Shown here piece by piece: positions 28,463-39,325 of a DNA stretch of 64,000 bases. Below the pieces are notes generated by a model. It did no database searches. It was given only the letters and a program-made list of their open reading frames with translations, and had not been told where the DNA came from. This DNA comes from Polynucleobacter parvulilacunae (lineage in GTDB: Bacteria > Pseudomonadota > Gammaproteobacteria > Burkholderiales > Burkholderiaceae): contig NZ_JACVPW010000013.1 of the NCBI RefSeq assembly GCF_018881715.1, positions 1 through 64,000 of the forward strand, in the 5' to 3' direction. Position 1 is the first letter of the stretch. Every line of letters starts with the position of its first letter. The translations under genes were made by a program, and so were the position numbers.

Positions 28463-30601
28463 TTAAGCTAGCCCGCCATGTCTTAAGAGGGCATCAATGC
28501 TGGGCTCTCTACCTCTAAAGGCTTTAAAGGATTCGGCGGCGGGACGACTGCCACCGACTTCTAAAATTTCCTCGCGATAACGCGCGCCAGTCTTTTCATC
28601 AAGGATGCTACCAGTCAGTTTTGCCGCCTCTTCAAAGGCAGAGTAGACATCGGCAGACAATACTTCTGCCCACTTATAGCTGTAGTAGCCCGCCGCATAA
28701 CCACCAGCAAAGATGTGGCTGAAGGTATTAATCCAACGAGAAATAGTCGGCTGTGGAATGACATTAAATTGATCGGCAATTGCTCTAGAGAGATCTAGCA
28801 CTGCTTGGCCTTGTGAATTCTTTGCATCAAAGCTCGCGTGTAGGCGCCAATCTGTTAATGACATCACGATTTGGCGTAAGGTCATATAGCCGTTTTGAAA
28901 GTTCTTAGCTGCTAAGATTTTTTCATAGAGCTCGCGCGGCAAAGGTTTGCCGGTTTCAGCGTGGGCAGTCATTTTCTCTAAGACTTCCCATTCCCAGCAG
29001 AAGTTCTCCATAAACTGGCTTGGCAACTCAACCGCATCCCACTCAACGCCATTGATTCCTGATACACCCAAAGCGCTCACTTGGGTTAAGAGATGGTGTA
29101 AACCATGGCCACTCTCGTGGAAGAGGGTAATCACATCATCGTGGGTAATGGTAGGTTGACGCAATACGCCATCCACCTTCACTGGCGGCGCAAAGTTGCA
29201 AACCAGATATGCAACAGGTACTTGAATCTCACCATCAGGTAGCACTCTACGACCGCGGGCATCATCCATCCAGGCCCCGCCACGCTTACCAGGACGAGCA
29301 TAGGGGTCTAAGTAAAAGTAGGCCACGATATTGCCCTTGGCATTCTTGACGGAAAAGGATTGCACATCCGTATGCCAGGTCGGCAAGTTAGCAGCTTCAA
29401 TCTTCACGCCAAACAAAGTCTGAATTACTTGAAAAAGGCCATCCAATACTTTGGGTAGGGGGAAGTATTGCTTGAGCTCATTTTCAGAGAAGGAGTAACG
29501 CTCTTGCTTTAATCTTTCAGATGCAAAGGCAACGTCCCATGGCTCTAAGCCATCAATAATCGAAAGTTCAGCCTTGGCAAATTCAGAAAGCTCTTGCCAA
29601 TCCTTTAATGCAAAGGGTTTTGCCTTTTCTGCAAAATTAGTCAAGAAAGAATCAACTTCCTCAACGCTACTGGCCATCTTTGGCGCCAAGCTTAGGGCCG
29701 CATAATTTTTGAAGCCGAGCATGCGGGCTTCTTCATCGCGTAGTCTTAACTGCTCAAGCATATTTTGGGTGTTATCCCAATCTAATTTGCCTTTGGCATA
29801 TTGTGGTGCTAGTTCAGAAGCGCGGGTAACGTATGCCTCATACATCAGGCGACGTAATGCTCGGTTCTCGGAGTACTGCATCACTGGATAGTAAGACGGG
29901 AAGTGCAGAGTGAATGCCCAGCCCTTGAGGTTCTTCTGCTGGGCGGTATCCGCAGCCGCCGCAATGACATCCTCAGGTAGGCCTGCTAATTCCGCTTTAT
30001 CGGAGATCAGATGAACAAAGCCATCGGTTGCATCTAATACGTGATCTGAGAAGGCTTTGCCAAGTATTGCTTGCTCATCTTGAATTTGGGAAAAGCGCGG
30101 TTTATCACTATCACTGAGTTCTGCTCCGCCCAGTCGAAAATCACGTAAGGAGTTCTCAATCACTTTTTTCTGGGCAGTGCTCAGTTTTGCAAAGTCAGGA
30201 GCTTTGCTTAATTCTTTGAATTTCTTGTAGAGATCTAAATTCTGGCCAAGACTTGAAAAGAAGGCAGTTACCTTCGGCAACATCTCTCCATAAGCAGCGC
30301 GCAACTCTGGCGTGTCAGCAACGCTATTGAGATGAGAAATCACACCCCAAGATCTCCCAAAAGATTCTGTAGCGTCTTCCAATGGCTCTGCAAGTGCATC
30401 CCAATTAGATGGGGTGTTCGGATTAACTGCGACATCTACTGCATCTTGCGCGTGCTTGAGTAAATACTCAATCGCCGGTGCAATATGTTCTGGCTTGACT
30501 TCTGAGTAGGCGGCAATACCGCGACCAAACGTCAGCAGAGGATTGTTTTGTAATTCTATGGGGAGGTTTTTAGAGAGAGGGGTAGATGAGGATGTAGTCA
30601 T
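28463..30601 (-). CDS. prlC: Oligopeptidase A (M3 family metallopeptidase)
   Basis: 712 aa; LFHESGHGLHHLLT zinc-binding motif. Confidence 0.94.
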   Translation of the reverse strand: MTTSSSTPLSKNLPIELQNNPLLTFGRGIAAYSEVKPEHIAPAIEYLLKHAQDAVDVAVNPNTPSNWDALAEPLEDATESFGRSWGVISHLNSVADTPELRAAYGEMLPKVTAFFSSLGQNLDLYKKFKELSKAPDFAKLSTAQKKVIENSLRDFRLGGAELSDSDKPRFSQIQDEQAILGKAFSDHVLDATDGFVHLISDKAELAGLPEDVIAAAADTAQQKNLKGWAFTLHFPSYYPVMQYSENRALRRLMYEAYVTRASELAPQYAKGKLDWDNTQNMLEQLRLRDEEARMLGFKNYAALSLAPKMASSVEEVDSFLTNFAEKAKPFALKDWQELSEFAKAELSIIDGLEPWDVAFASERLKQERYSFSENELKQYFPLPKVLDGLFQVIQTLFGVKIEAANLPTWHTDVQSFSVKNAKGNIVAYFYLDPYARPGKRGGAWMDDARGRRVLPDGEIQVPVAYLVCNFAPPVKVDGVLRQPTITHDDVITLFHESGHGLHHLLTQVSALGVSGINGVEWDAVELPSQFMENFCWEWEVLEKMTAHAETGKPLPRELYEKILAAKNFQNGYMTLRQIVMSLTDWRLHASFDAKNSQGQAVLDLSRAIADQFNVIPQPTISRWINTFSHIFAGGYAAGYYSYKWAEVLSADVYSAFEEAAKLTGSILDEKTGARYREEILEVGGSRPAAESFKAFRGREPSIDALLRHGGLA

Positions 30602-30669
30602 CCCTCTAGCTTAATGGACTGGGAGCAATTTTGCCAAAAGTCCCAGTCAATCCCTTGATACAAACTCAG

Positions 30670-31524
30670 TTACAGTTTGGCAGCCTTTTCAGCCGCTTCC
30701 AAGGTGTTCATGAGTAGCATAGTGATAGTCATGGGGCCAACGCCGCCTGGAACGGGGGTTATCCAGCCAGCCACATACTTGGCAGTATCAAAATCTACGT
30801 CACCACACAGCTTGCCATCTGGCAGGCGGTTAATGCCAACGTCAATGACTACTGCACCATTCTTAACCATGTCGCCAGAGATCATCTTTGGCTTGCCGGT
30901 AGCAACCACCAAAATATCAGCGTCCTTAGTGTGGTGCGCTAAGTCACGAGTCTTGCTGTTACAAATGGTCACTGTTGCACCAGCTTGCAAAAGGAGCATC
31001 GCCATAGGCTTGCCCACAATATTAGAGGCGCCAACAATCACCGCGCGCGCACCGCGAATGGGGTACTCAATACTTTCGAGAATCTTCATGCAGCCATAAG
31101 GTGTGCAAGGCTTGAACTCGGGTTGGCCAACCATCAAAGCGCCAGCATTGGCAACGTGAAAACCGTCCACATCTTTTTCAGGGGCGATTGCTTCGAGTAC
31201 ATGTTCGGAAGCAATATGTTCTGGCAATGGCAGTTGTACCAAGATGCCATGAATCGCAGGATCTGCATTGAGGGTGGCAATACGAGCGAGTAATTCTTCT
31301 TCACCCAGCTCTGCAGAGTAGCGCTCTAAAACAGAATGAAAGCCTACATCTTCACAGGCTTTGACTTTATTGCGAACATATACGGCGCTGGCAGGATTGT
31401 CGCCAACCACAATGACAGCCAATCCAGGTCTTGTACCTTTGGCGGTAACAATGGCGCCACGAGCAGCAATCTCTGTGCGGAGTTTTTTTGAAAGGGCGTT
31501 TCCATCTAATAATTGGGCTGGCAT
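30670..31524 (-). CDS. folD: Bifunctional methylenetetrahydrofolate dehydrogenase/cyclohydrolase
   Basis: [19 protein letters not shown]...[20 protein letters not shown]...[15 protein letters not shown]. The supplied ORF's extra 55 residues (to 31689) do not look native. Confidence 0.95.
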   Translation of the reverse strand: MPAQLLDGNALSKKLRTEIAARGAIVTAKGTRPGLAVIVVGDNPASAVYVRNKVKACEDVGFHSVLERYSAELGEEELLARIATLNADPAIHGILVQLPLPEHIASEHVLEAIAPEKDVDGFHVANAGALMVGQPEFKPCTPYGCMKILESIEYPIRGARAVIVGASNIVGKPMAMLLLQAGATVTICNSKTRDLAHHTKDADILVVATGKPKMISGDMVKNGAVVIDVGINRLPDGKLCGDVDFDTAKYVAGWITPVPGGVGPMTITMLLMNTLEAAEKAAKL

Positions 31525-31561
31525 AGAAAACCTCAGTGATTGCTCAGTGATTGCTCGGTGA

Positions 31562-32209
31562 TTAATTCGGCTGAGGATCAGATAAAGCCAAGCGGAGCAG
31601 GTCGGCAACGGTGTTGACGTTGAGTTTCTCCATGATGTTGGCGCGGTGCGCTTCAACGGTCTTAATGGAAATGCCAAGATCATCAGCAATTTGTTTATTC
31701 AAGCGACCGGCAACAATGCGCTCGAGTACTTGACGCTCACGACCAGTCAACTTGCTGAGCAAGCTCTGGGTAATTTTGCGTTGGCTAGCTTGTGAGTAAT
31801 CAACACGTGCTTTAGCAAGCATGCGATCTACTAAACCACAGAGGTCATTTTCTTTAAATGGTTTTTCAATGAAATCTACTGCACCACGTTTCATGGTGGA
31901 GACAGCCATTGATACGTCGCCATGACCAGTAATAAAAGCAACTGGCATAGGTAGGTTTTCACTAGTTAGGCGCTCTTGCAATTCAAGGCCCGACATACCG
32001 GGCATACGCACATCTAAGATAGCGCAAGAAATAGTGGACTTATCAGTGCTTTGTAAAGACTGCAAGAAACGTTCTGCGCTAGCGTGGCAACGTACAACGT
32101 AACCATTGCTTTCTAAAAGCCAAGTCAGTGAATCTCTAACCGCTTCATCATCATCCACTACGTAGACAACTTCGGCTTGGTTTGGTTTTGCAGTAGCGCT
32201 TAAGTTCAT
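31562..32209 (-). CDS. FixJ/TtrR-type LuxR-family response regulator
   Basis: [76 protein letters not shown]. Confidence 0.93.
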   Translation of the reverse strand: MNLSATAKPNQAEVVYVVDDDEAVRDSLTWLLESNGYVVRCHASAERFLQSLQSTDKSTISCAILDVRMPGMSGLELQERLTSENLPMPVAFITGHGDVSMAVSTMKRGAVDFIEKPFKENDLCGLVDRMLAKARVDYSQASQRKITQSLLSKLTGRERQVLERIVAGRLNKQIADDLGISIKTVEAHRANIMEKLNVNTVADLLRLALSDPQPN

Positions 32210-32257
32210 ATCAGTTCTCGCGAGGTGATTCTGTAAATTCGATCTTAAAATTCAATG

Positions 32258-34783
32258 CTAAACATTAGCCTTGGATTCAGGTGATCCCAAGGGTAGAAGT
32301 ATTGTAAAGGTGCAGCCAGCCAGCTTGGTCTGTTCTGAGTCCTGGACATTGGTGGCCCAAAGCCTGCCGTGGTGGGATTCGATGATGGAGCGGCAAATAT
32401 TGAGGCCCATACCCATTCCATCCGATTTTGTGCTGAAAAACGGCTCAAAAATGCGTTCCAGCACGTTTTCAGGAATGCCGCCGCCAGCATCCGTCACCTG
32501 AATGCGAAGCATGGCTGGGAAGATGCTGGTATCCAAATCGGTGCTGATGCGCACGGGTGGCGCTGACCAGCGGGAGGAGAGGGGGTAGGCCTCGCGCACG
32601 CTATCTAAGGCATTTTTCAGTAGATTGACCACAACCTGCAGAATGAGGACCGGATCTAAGTTGACCACCGGCAGATTTTCAGCGATTTCAGACTGAATGC
32701 TTAAGCGGTGGCGATGGGCTTCAATTTCAACCAAACCAACTGCGTCATTAATAATTTCAGTGATGTTTGCTTCTTTCCGTTGAGGCTCGCTACGTTTAAC
32801 GAAGCCACGAATCCGTTGAATGATGGTGCCCGCTCGATGTGCCTGTTCAGAGGCTTTTTCTAAGGCCGGCAAGATGTCTTTAGTTAAAGCGGGATCGAGG
32901 TGTCCATCAAGACGCTTTGCAACACCCATGCAGTAATTCGAAATGGCCGAGAGCGGTTGATTAAGTTCGTGCGCCAAAGAGGAGGCCATTTCACCCATGG
33001 TGGTGAGACGACTGGTAAATTGCATGCGTTCCTCTTGTAGGCGTGCTTGTTCATCTGCCGCCTTACGAGCGGTAATGTCGGTTGCAATTAATAGTTGTGC
33101 AAGGTGTCCGTCGACCCATGGAATAAAGCGACGACGAACCTCAAACCATTTATTGCTGCCATCAGTTAATTGAATATCCTCTGACTCTGATTCTTGATAC
33201 AAGAACGAGGTCGGAATGCCATCACGTATGTAGTCTTGAAGATCTTGCGCAATGTTATGTAGGGTATCAATTTTCTTTTCTTGGTGAGCTAACTGAAAGT
33301 GCCCCTTAGAATCATTGCCAAAGTTTTCTCTGTAGAAGCGGTTAGCAAAGAGGAGCTCATCCGTTTCGAGAGAGACAACCGACACAGCCGCATCAAGACC
33401 TTCTAAAACGGTAGTAAAACGTTCCTGAGAAGCGGCTAATTCTTCACGAATCTTTTTAGGCTCAGAAATATCAATTAAGGAAGTAACCCAGCCGGTCTGC
33501 TTACCTTTTTCATTAATTAGCGGCGCAATAAAGGTACGCGTCTGAATCAAAGTGCCATCGCGCTTCAGAATGGCGCCTTCAATACCAATCTTCATGCTGC
33601 CAGAGATGTTGGCTTTTAAGGCGCGATTCATCTTATCTACAAGCTCATCTCGTCTGCTATCGGGCCAGAACGGAAAGGGTGGAGTAAGCCCCATTAGTTC
33701 TTCCGATGACCAACCTGTCATTTCACAAAAAGCTGGATTCACATATGTAATGCGTTTTTCCATGTCATGCGCACGAATACCCACTGGAGTCGAGTTCTCC
33801 ATCGCATTACGAAAGGTGGTTTCTGTCCGCAGACTTGCTTCAGCCTCTTGACGGACTTGCATTTGTTTGAGAACGGACCACAAACTCCAGATCACGAATA
33901 CGCACAATCCCAATACAACACCAATTAACATTCTGAAGGTCAGATTGGTTGGTGGCGGGTAGGTGTCAATGCGTAAATTAATGTTCGGGCTTAAGACGCC
34001 AATATCTAAGCTGGTCTGGTTGCTAAATGCTCTTTTGGGAGTATCTTTGTCCGAAGAGATGCCTAGTACTTTTTCATTGTCTGTCAGCAACGTAAAGCGA
34101 TAGTGGGATTTGAGCTCGCTGGGGATAACATCCAATATGCCCTGAGTGGTATACAGGGAGGCTAAGAAGCCAACCACTTCACCGCCCACGATATTGGGCA
34201 CGACTTGCCAAAAAACAATTTTTCTTTCGGCGGAAATGGGTTGATCACCCGGTAAATTTAAAGATACAAACTGACTAAAGGCTGCCCGACTAGTTACCCT
34301 GCTAAGTTCAATTGTAGTTAGAAGGCTGTCATTAATGAGTTGATCATTTTGCGTTTTGCTAATCCAGTCAGATTTGTTACTTTCTGCCGGAGCAGCCCAC
34401 TGCCGCTGATTTTGATTATTCAACCAAATGATTTTTAAGATCTCATGATTATTTAAAACAATATCCTCTGCTTGCTCGCGAGCAATTTGTCGCAACTTGA
34501 GTTGATCTTCGCTAGCAGCTACTTCGCGATTAATAGTGGTTAATGCTTCAAGATTGTTTGCAAAGCGAGCCTGAATTCGTTGCTTTGCAAAAGAGAGCTC
34601 CCTAAACAAAGCGGCTTCTTGCTGATTCTTCTCTTGTAAATGCAGGGTGCCCAAAATAATGCCCATGACTGCCGTAAAGAGAAGAATTGCGAGCAGCGGG
34701 GTGTAAACGAGCCTAAATCCACGTATTTTGCGGAGCCATCTAATGGGGCTAAGGATGAGTCTAGAAATGGCCGTTTGTTTCAT
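32258..34783 (-). CDS. PAS-domain sensor histidine kinase, partner of the FixJ-type regulator
   Basis: 841 aa; N-terminal TM and sensor region, PAS domains, SSLAHELNQPLSAISNYCMG H-box, DAGGGIPENVLERIFEPFFSTK. Confidence 0.93.
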   Translation of the reverse strand: MKQTAISRLILSPIRWLRKIRGFRLVYTPLLAILLFTAVMGIILGTLHLQEKNQQEAALFRELSFAKQRIQARFANNLEALTTINREVAASEDQLKLRQIAREQAEDIVLNNHEILKIIWLNNQNQRQWAAPAESNKSDWISKTQNDQLINDSLLTTIELSRVTSRAAFSQFVSLNLPGDQPISAERKIVFWQVVPNIVGGEVVGFLASLYTTQGILDVIPSELKSHYRFTLLTDNEKVLGISSDKDTPKRAFSNQTSLDIGVLSPNINLRIDTYPPPTNLTFRMLIGVVLGLCVFVIWSLWSVLKQMQVRQEAEASLRTETTFRNAMENSTPVGIRAHDMEKRITYVNPAFCEMTGWSSEELMGLTPPFPFWPDSRRDELVDKMNRALKANISGSMKIGIEGAILKRDGTLIQTRTFIAPLINEKGKQTGWVTSLIDISEPKKIREELAASQERFTTVLEGLDAAVSVVSLETDELLFANRFYRENFGNDSKGHFQLAHQEKKIDTLHNIAQDLQDYIRDGIPTSFLYQESESEDIQLTDGSNKWFEVRRRFIPWVDGHLAQLLIATDITARKAADEQARLQEERMQFTSRLTTMGEMASSLAHELNQPLSAISNYCMGVAKRLDGHLDPALTKDILPALEKASEQAHRAGTIIQRIRGFVKRSEPQRKEANITEIINDAVGLVEIEAHRHRLSIQSEIAENLPVVNLDPVLILQVVVNLLKNALDSVREAYPLSSRWSAPPVRISTDLDTSIFPAMLRIQVTDAGGGIPENVLERIFEPFFSTKSDGMGMGLNICRSIIESHHGRLWATNVQDSEQTKLAGCTFTILLPLGSPESKANV

Positions 34784-34868
34784 GAATAGGACAATTTTGC
34801 CCTAATTGACCACTTAGAAAAGCTTTTTTGCCTCTTTTGTCGGTTCTTATTTGCAGCGCAATAAATTA

Positions 34869-34899
34869 CCACATTATGAGAAATACTATCATTATGTGG
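34869..34899. promoter_or_regulatory. Operator-like imperfect palindrome upstream of aceE
   Basis: CCACATTATGA-gaaatacta-TCATTATGTGG (10 of 11 paired arm positions). Confidence 0.55.
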
Positions 34900-34907
34900 A
34901 AAATTCC

Positions 34908-34936
34908 TTGTTTACACCCATATACCTTCCTAGAAT
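34908..34936 (+). promoter_or_regulatory. Putative aceE promoter (TTGTTT-N17-TAGAAT)
   Basis: TTGTTT at 34908-34913, TAGAAT at 34931-34936, 17-bp spacer. Confidence 0.45.
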
Positions 34937-34987
34937 ATTACCTATAGAGTTAATGACAAATTAAGCACTATTCAATGGAGACAAAAG

Positions 34988-37684
34988 ATGGCAGCAGTTC
35001 CAGACCAAATATTAGGTAAACAGAATACCCATGATGCTGATCCGGGGGAGACTCAAGAATGGTTGCAAGCGCTTGATGGCGTTATTCGCAACGAGGGTCC
35101 TGAGAGAGCTGCCTATTTAATAGATCAACAAATTTCCCATGCGCGTGTCAATGGGGTGGTGCAGCCATTCCATGCGGAGACTCCTTACATCAATACGATT
35201 CCGGTTGAAAACCAGGCGCGTCTACCGGGCGATCAAAACGTAGAGCATCGCATTCGTTCATATACACGCTGGAATGCAATGGCAATGGTTCTACGCGCGA
35301 ACAAAGATACGAACGTTGGCGGACATATTTCTTCATTCCAGTCAGCGGCTACTTTGTATGACGTTGGCTTCAATCATTTCTGGCATGCACCGTCTCCCGA
35401 GAATGGCGGCGATTTAATTTTTGTACAAGGACATTCAGCACCAGGTGTATACGCCCGTGCTTATATGTTGGGTCGTCTCGAAGAGAGTCAACTTAATAAC
35501 TTCCGCCAAGAAGTCGGCGGTAAAGGTATTTCTAGTTATCCGCATCCTTGGTTGATGCCAGACTTCTGGCAGTTCCCAACGGTGTCGATGGGTTTAGGTC
35601 CGATCATGGCGATTTATCAAGCTCGCTTTATGAAGTACCTCACAGACCGTGGCTTTATTCAGGAGCAGGGGCGTAAAGTTTGGGCCTTCTTGGGTGATGG
35701 CGAAACTGACGAGCCAGAATCATTGGGCGCGATCGGCATGGCGGGTCGTGAAAAACTAGACAACCTCATTTTCGTCATTAACTGTAACTTGCAGCGCTTG
35801 GATGGACCGGTGCGCGGTAACGGTAGCATCATTCAAGAGCTCGAGAGCGAGTTTCGCGGTGCTGGTTGGAATGTGATCAAAGTAGTGTGGGGTGGCCAGT
35901 GGGATGCATTGTTTGCCCGCGATAAGAAAGGCATCTTGATGCAACGCCTTGGCGAAATCGTCGATGGCCAGTATCAGACTATGAAGTCTAAGAATGGTAG
36001 CTACGTTCGCGAGATCGTATTCAATACTCCAGAACTAAAAGCGTTAGTTAGCGACTGGAGTGATGATGAGATTTGGCAGTTGAACCGTGGTGGACATGAT
36101 CCACATAAAGTTTATGCAGCATTTCATGCGGCGGTAAATCATAAGAAGCAACCTACTGTGATTCTGGCTCACACCATTAAAGGTTATGGCATGGGTGGCT
36201 CAGGCGAGGCAATGAACATTGCCCACCAAGCGAAGAAGATGAACGATGACGACGTGCGTCGTTTCCGTGATCGCTTTGAGATTCCTGTTAAGGATGAGCA
36301 GTTAGAAGAAATGCCTTTGGTGAAGTTTGCTGAAGGTAGCCCTGAGTTGGAGTACATGAAGGCGCGTCGTCAAGAGTTGGGCGGTTACTTGCCGCAACGC
36401 CGCACTAAAGCCGAAAGCTTGCCAGTTCCACCATTGGAAACTTTTGCGCCATTGCTTGAGGCAACTACTGAGGGTCGAGAGATCTCTACAACCATGGCAT
36501 TTGTGCGCATGCTCAATACAGTGGTGCGCGACAAAGTACTCGGTAAGCGTGTTGTTCCAATCGTTCCAGATGAGTCCCGTACCTTTGGTATGGAAGGTAT
36601 GTTCCGCCAGCTCGGTATCTGGAATCAATTAGGACAGCTCTACACACCAGAAGATCATGATCAATTGATGTTCTATAAAGAGGATAAGACTGGTCAGATT
36701 CTGCAAGAGGGCATTAACGAAGCTGGCGGTATGTGCGACTGGATCGCAGCTGCTACTTCTTACTCTACACATGGCGTACCGATGTTGCCTTTCTACATCT
36801 TCTACTCCATGTTTGGTTTCCAACGTATTGGTGACTTAGCTTGGGCGGCAGGTGATATGCGCAGCCGTGGATTCTTACTTGGCGGTACAGCCGGAAGAAC
36901 AACATTGAACGGCGAAGGCTTGCAACACGAAGATGGCCATAGTCATTTGTGGAGTGGTGCGATTCCTAACTGCATTAGCTATGACCCAACATTCTCTTTT
37001 GAATTGGCTGTAGTGATTCAGGATGGTATGCGTCGTATGCTGGAAGTTCAGGAAGACGTTTATTACTACGTCACTTTGATGAATGAGAACTATTCACACC
37101 CAGCAATGCCTAAGGGTGCTGAAAAAGACATTATCAAGGGTATGTATAAGCTCAAGTCTGTTGGTGATGACAAGGCAAAGTTGCGCGTACAACTCTTGGG
37201 TTCAGGAACCATCTTCCGCGAAGTAATTGAGGCGGCTGAGATTTTGCATAAAGACTGGGGTATTGCTTCAGACTTATGGGGTTGCCCAAGCTTTACTGAG
37301 CTGGGTCGTGATTGGACTGCAGTTCACCGTAGCAATCTCTTAAACCCAACTGTTGAGCCTGCTTTGTCTCATGTAGAGAAGTGCCTAAAAGATACTTCAG
37401 GCCCAATCGTTGCAGCCACTGACTATGTTCGCTTGTTTGCTGAGCAGATTCGTCCCGCGATTCAGCACATGGGTCGTCGTTACGAAGTATTGGGCACCGA
37501 TGGCTTTGGTCGCTCTGATACTCGTGAAAAACTCCGTGACTTCTTTGAGGTAGATCGTCGTTGGGTGGTTCTGACTGCCTTGAGATCTTTGGTTGACTCT
37601 GGTCAGCTTGACCGCTCTAAGTTGGCTGAAGCAATTAAGAAATACGATATCGACGCTACTAAACCAAACCCAATGACGGTTTGA
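34988..37684 (+). CDS. aceE: Pyruvate dehydrogenase E1 component, homodimeric type
   Basis: 898 aa; GDGETDEPESLGAIGMAGREKLDNLIFVINCNLQRLDGPVRGN. Confidence 0.97.
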   Translation: MAAVPDQILGKQNTHDADPGETQEWLQALDGVIRNEGPERAAYLIDQQISHARVNGVVQPFHAETPYINTIPVENQARLPGDQNVEHRIRSYTRWNAMAMVLRANKDTNVGGHISSFQSAATLYDVGFNHFWHAPSPENGGDLIFVQGHSAPGVYARAYMLGRLEESQLNNFRQEVGGKGISSYPHPWLMPDFWQFPTVSMGLGPIMAIYQARFMKYLTDRGFIQEQGRKVWAFLGDGETDEPESLGAIGMAGREKLDNLIFVINCNLQRLDGPVRGNGSIIQELESEFRGAGWNVIKVVWGGQWDALFARDKKGILMQRLGEIVDGQYQTMKSKNGSYVREIVFNTPELKALVSDWSDDEIWQLNRGGHDPHKVYAAFHAAVNHKKQPTVILAHTIKGYGMGGSGEAMNIAHQAKKMNDDDVRRFRDRFEIPVKDEQLEEMPLVKFAEGSPELEYMKARRQELGGYLPQRRTKAESLPVPPLETFAPLLEATTEGREISTTMAFVRMLNTVVRDKVLGKRVVPIVPDESRTFGMEGMFRQLGIWNQLGQLYTPEDHDQLMFYKEDKTGQILQEGINEAGGMCDWIAAATSYSTHGVPMLPFYIFYSMFGFQRIGDLAWAAGDMRSRGFLLGGTAGRTTLNGEGLQHEDGHSHLWSGAIPNCISYDPTFSFELAVVIQDGMRRMLEVQEDVYYYVTLMNENYSHPAMPKGAEKDIIKGMYKLKSVGDDKAKLRVQLLGSGTIFREVIEAAEILHKDWGIASDLWGCPSFTELGRDWTAVHRSNLLNPTVEPALSHVEKCLKDTSGPIVAATDYVRLFAEQIRPAIQHMGRRYEVLGTDGFGRSDTREKLRDFFEVDRRWVVLTALRSLVDSGQLDRSKLAEAIKKYDIDATKPNPMTV

Positions 37685-37699
37685 TAAGAGATAAATACT

Positions 37700-39316
37700 A
37701 TGAGTCAAATAATTGAAATCAAAGTCCCGGATATCGGTGACTATAAAGATGTGCCAGTCATTGAAGTCTTGGTAAAGGCTGGTGACAGGGTTGAGAAAGA
37801 GCAATCCATCGTTGTGCTTGAGTCTGATAAAGCCACAATGGATGTTCCGTCATCACACTCTGGCATCGTTAAAGAGGTCAAAGTTAAGGTAGGCGACAAC
37901 CTTTCTGAAGGATCACTTGTGATTACCTTAGAAGAGGGCGTAGGCGCTTCGGCTGCACCTGCAGCAGCGCCAGCAGCGAGCGCTCCTGCGCAAGCTCCTG
38001 TAACTGCTAGTACTGGTGCTCCGATTGAAATCAAAGTCCCGGATATCGGTGACTATAAAGATGTGCCAGTCATTGAAGTCTTGGTTAAGGCTGGTGACAA
38101 AATTGAGAAGGAGCAATCCATTGTTGTGCTTGAATCTGACAAAGCTACTATGGATGTTCCTTCATCACACTCCGGCATCGTGAAAGAAGTTAAGGTCAAG
38201 GTGGGCGACAACCTCTCCGAAGGATCGGTAGTCGTGATTTTGGAAGACGGAGCGTCAGGATCTGTAGCGGCGCCAGCGGCTGCACCTGTAGCAACGGCAG
38301 CTCAAACTGCTCCCGCAACGAAGGCTGTTGAGCCTCCAATTGCACGTGCACCAGCACCGCCTCCAATGAGCAATACACCTCCTCCGGTGGATGCCGCGGT
38401 TAGTCATGCAAGTCCATCGGTGCGTAAGTTTGCACGTGAGCTTGGCGTGACGGTTACTCAAGTTAAAGGTTCTGGCCCTAAAGGCCGAATTACACAAGAA
38501 GACGTTCAATCATTTGTAAAAGCAGCAATGAGTGGTGGCGCAGCAAGCTCTGCGGCAGCTTCTAGTGGCGGCAGCTTGGGCGGTCTTAATCTGATTCCTT
38601 GGCCGAAAGTGGATTTCACGAAGTTTGGTGAAATCGAGCGTCAGCCACTCAACCGTATTAAGAAACTCACAGCTGCCAATTTAGGTCGCAACTGGGTAAT
38701 GATTCCTGCTGTGACTTATCACGAGGATGCAGACATTACTGACTTAGAAGCATTCCGTGTTCTTACCAATAAGGAGAATGAGAAGAAGGGCGTCAAGATC
38801 ACTATGCTCGCTTTCTTAATGAAAGCTGCAGTAGCTGCGCTGAAAAAATATCCAGAGTTCAATAGCTCATTGGATGGTGATGATTTGATTCTCAAGAAAT
38901 ACTTCAATATTGGTTTTGCAGCAGATACCCCAACGGGATTGGTTGTGCCTGTCATTAAAGATGCTGATAAGAAAGGCATCTTTGAGTTGGCTAAGGAAAC
39001 TTCTGATTTAGCGGCGCTCGCTCGTGATGGCAAATTAAAGCCAGATCAAATGCAGGGTGCCAGCTTTACGATTTCATCATTAGGTGGTATTGGCGGAACG
39101 TATTTTTCACCGATCGTTAATGCACCTGAAGTTGCTATTATGGGGGTGAGCAAAGCGTCTATGAAGCCAGTTTGGGATGGTAAGCAATTTGTCCCACGTC
39201 TTATTTGCCCGCTGTCCCTCTCCGCAGACCATCGTGTGATTGATGGTGCGTTAGCGACACGTTTTAATGTGTACATCGCTCAGCTCTTGGCCGACTTCCG
39301 TCGCGCTAGTCTGTAA
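37700..39316 (+). CDS. aceF: Dihydrolipoamide acetyltransferase (E2) with two lipoyl domains
   Basis: Two ESDKATMDVPSSHSG lipoyl motifs, peripheral subunit-binding domain, LSADHRVIDGA catalytic motif. Confidence 0.97.
   Translation: MSQIIEIKVPDIGDYKDVPVIEVLVKAGDRVEKEQSIVVLESDKATMDVPSSHSGIVKEVKVKVGDNLSEGSLVITLEEGVGASAAPAAAPAASAPAQAPVTASTGAPIEIKVPDIGDYKDVPVIEVLVKAGDKIEKEQSIVVLESDKATMDVPSSHSGIVKEVKVKVGDNLSEGSVVVILEDGASGSVAAPAAAPVATAAQTAPATKAVEPPIARAPAPPPMSNTPPPVDAAVSHASPSVRKFARELGVTVTQVKGSGPKGRITQEDVQSFVKAAMSGGAASSAAASSGGSLGGLNLIPWPKVDFTKFGEIERQPLNRIKKLTAANLGRNWVMIPAVTYHEDADITDLEAFRVLTNKENEKKGVKITMLAFLMKAAVAALKKYPEFNSSLDGDDLILKKYFNIGFAADTPTGLVVPVIKDADKKGIFELAKETSDLAALARDGKLKPDQMQGASFTISSLGGIGGTYFSPIVNAPEVAIMGVSKASMKPVWDGKQFVPRLICPLSLSADHRVIDGALATRFNVYIAQLLADFRRASL
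37712..37773 (+). repeat. 62-bp exact direct repeat copy 1 (lipoyl domain 1)
   Basis: attgaaatcaaagtcccggatatcggtgactataaagatgtgccagtcattgaagtcttggt; identical to 38024-38085. Confidence 0.9.
38024..38085 (+). repeat. 62-bp exact direct repeat copy 2 (lipoyl domain 2)
   Basis: Identical to 37712-37773; offset 312 bp (in frame). Confidence 0.9.
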
Positions 39317-39325
39317 GGAGGGTCT

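Noticed and set aside
31525-31689. N-terminal extension of the supplied folD ORF
   Set aside because: The recognisable FolD protein starts at MPAQLLDG (31524); the extension is largely intergenic read-through toward the response regulator.
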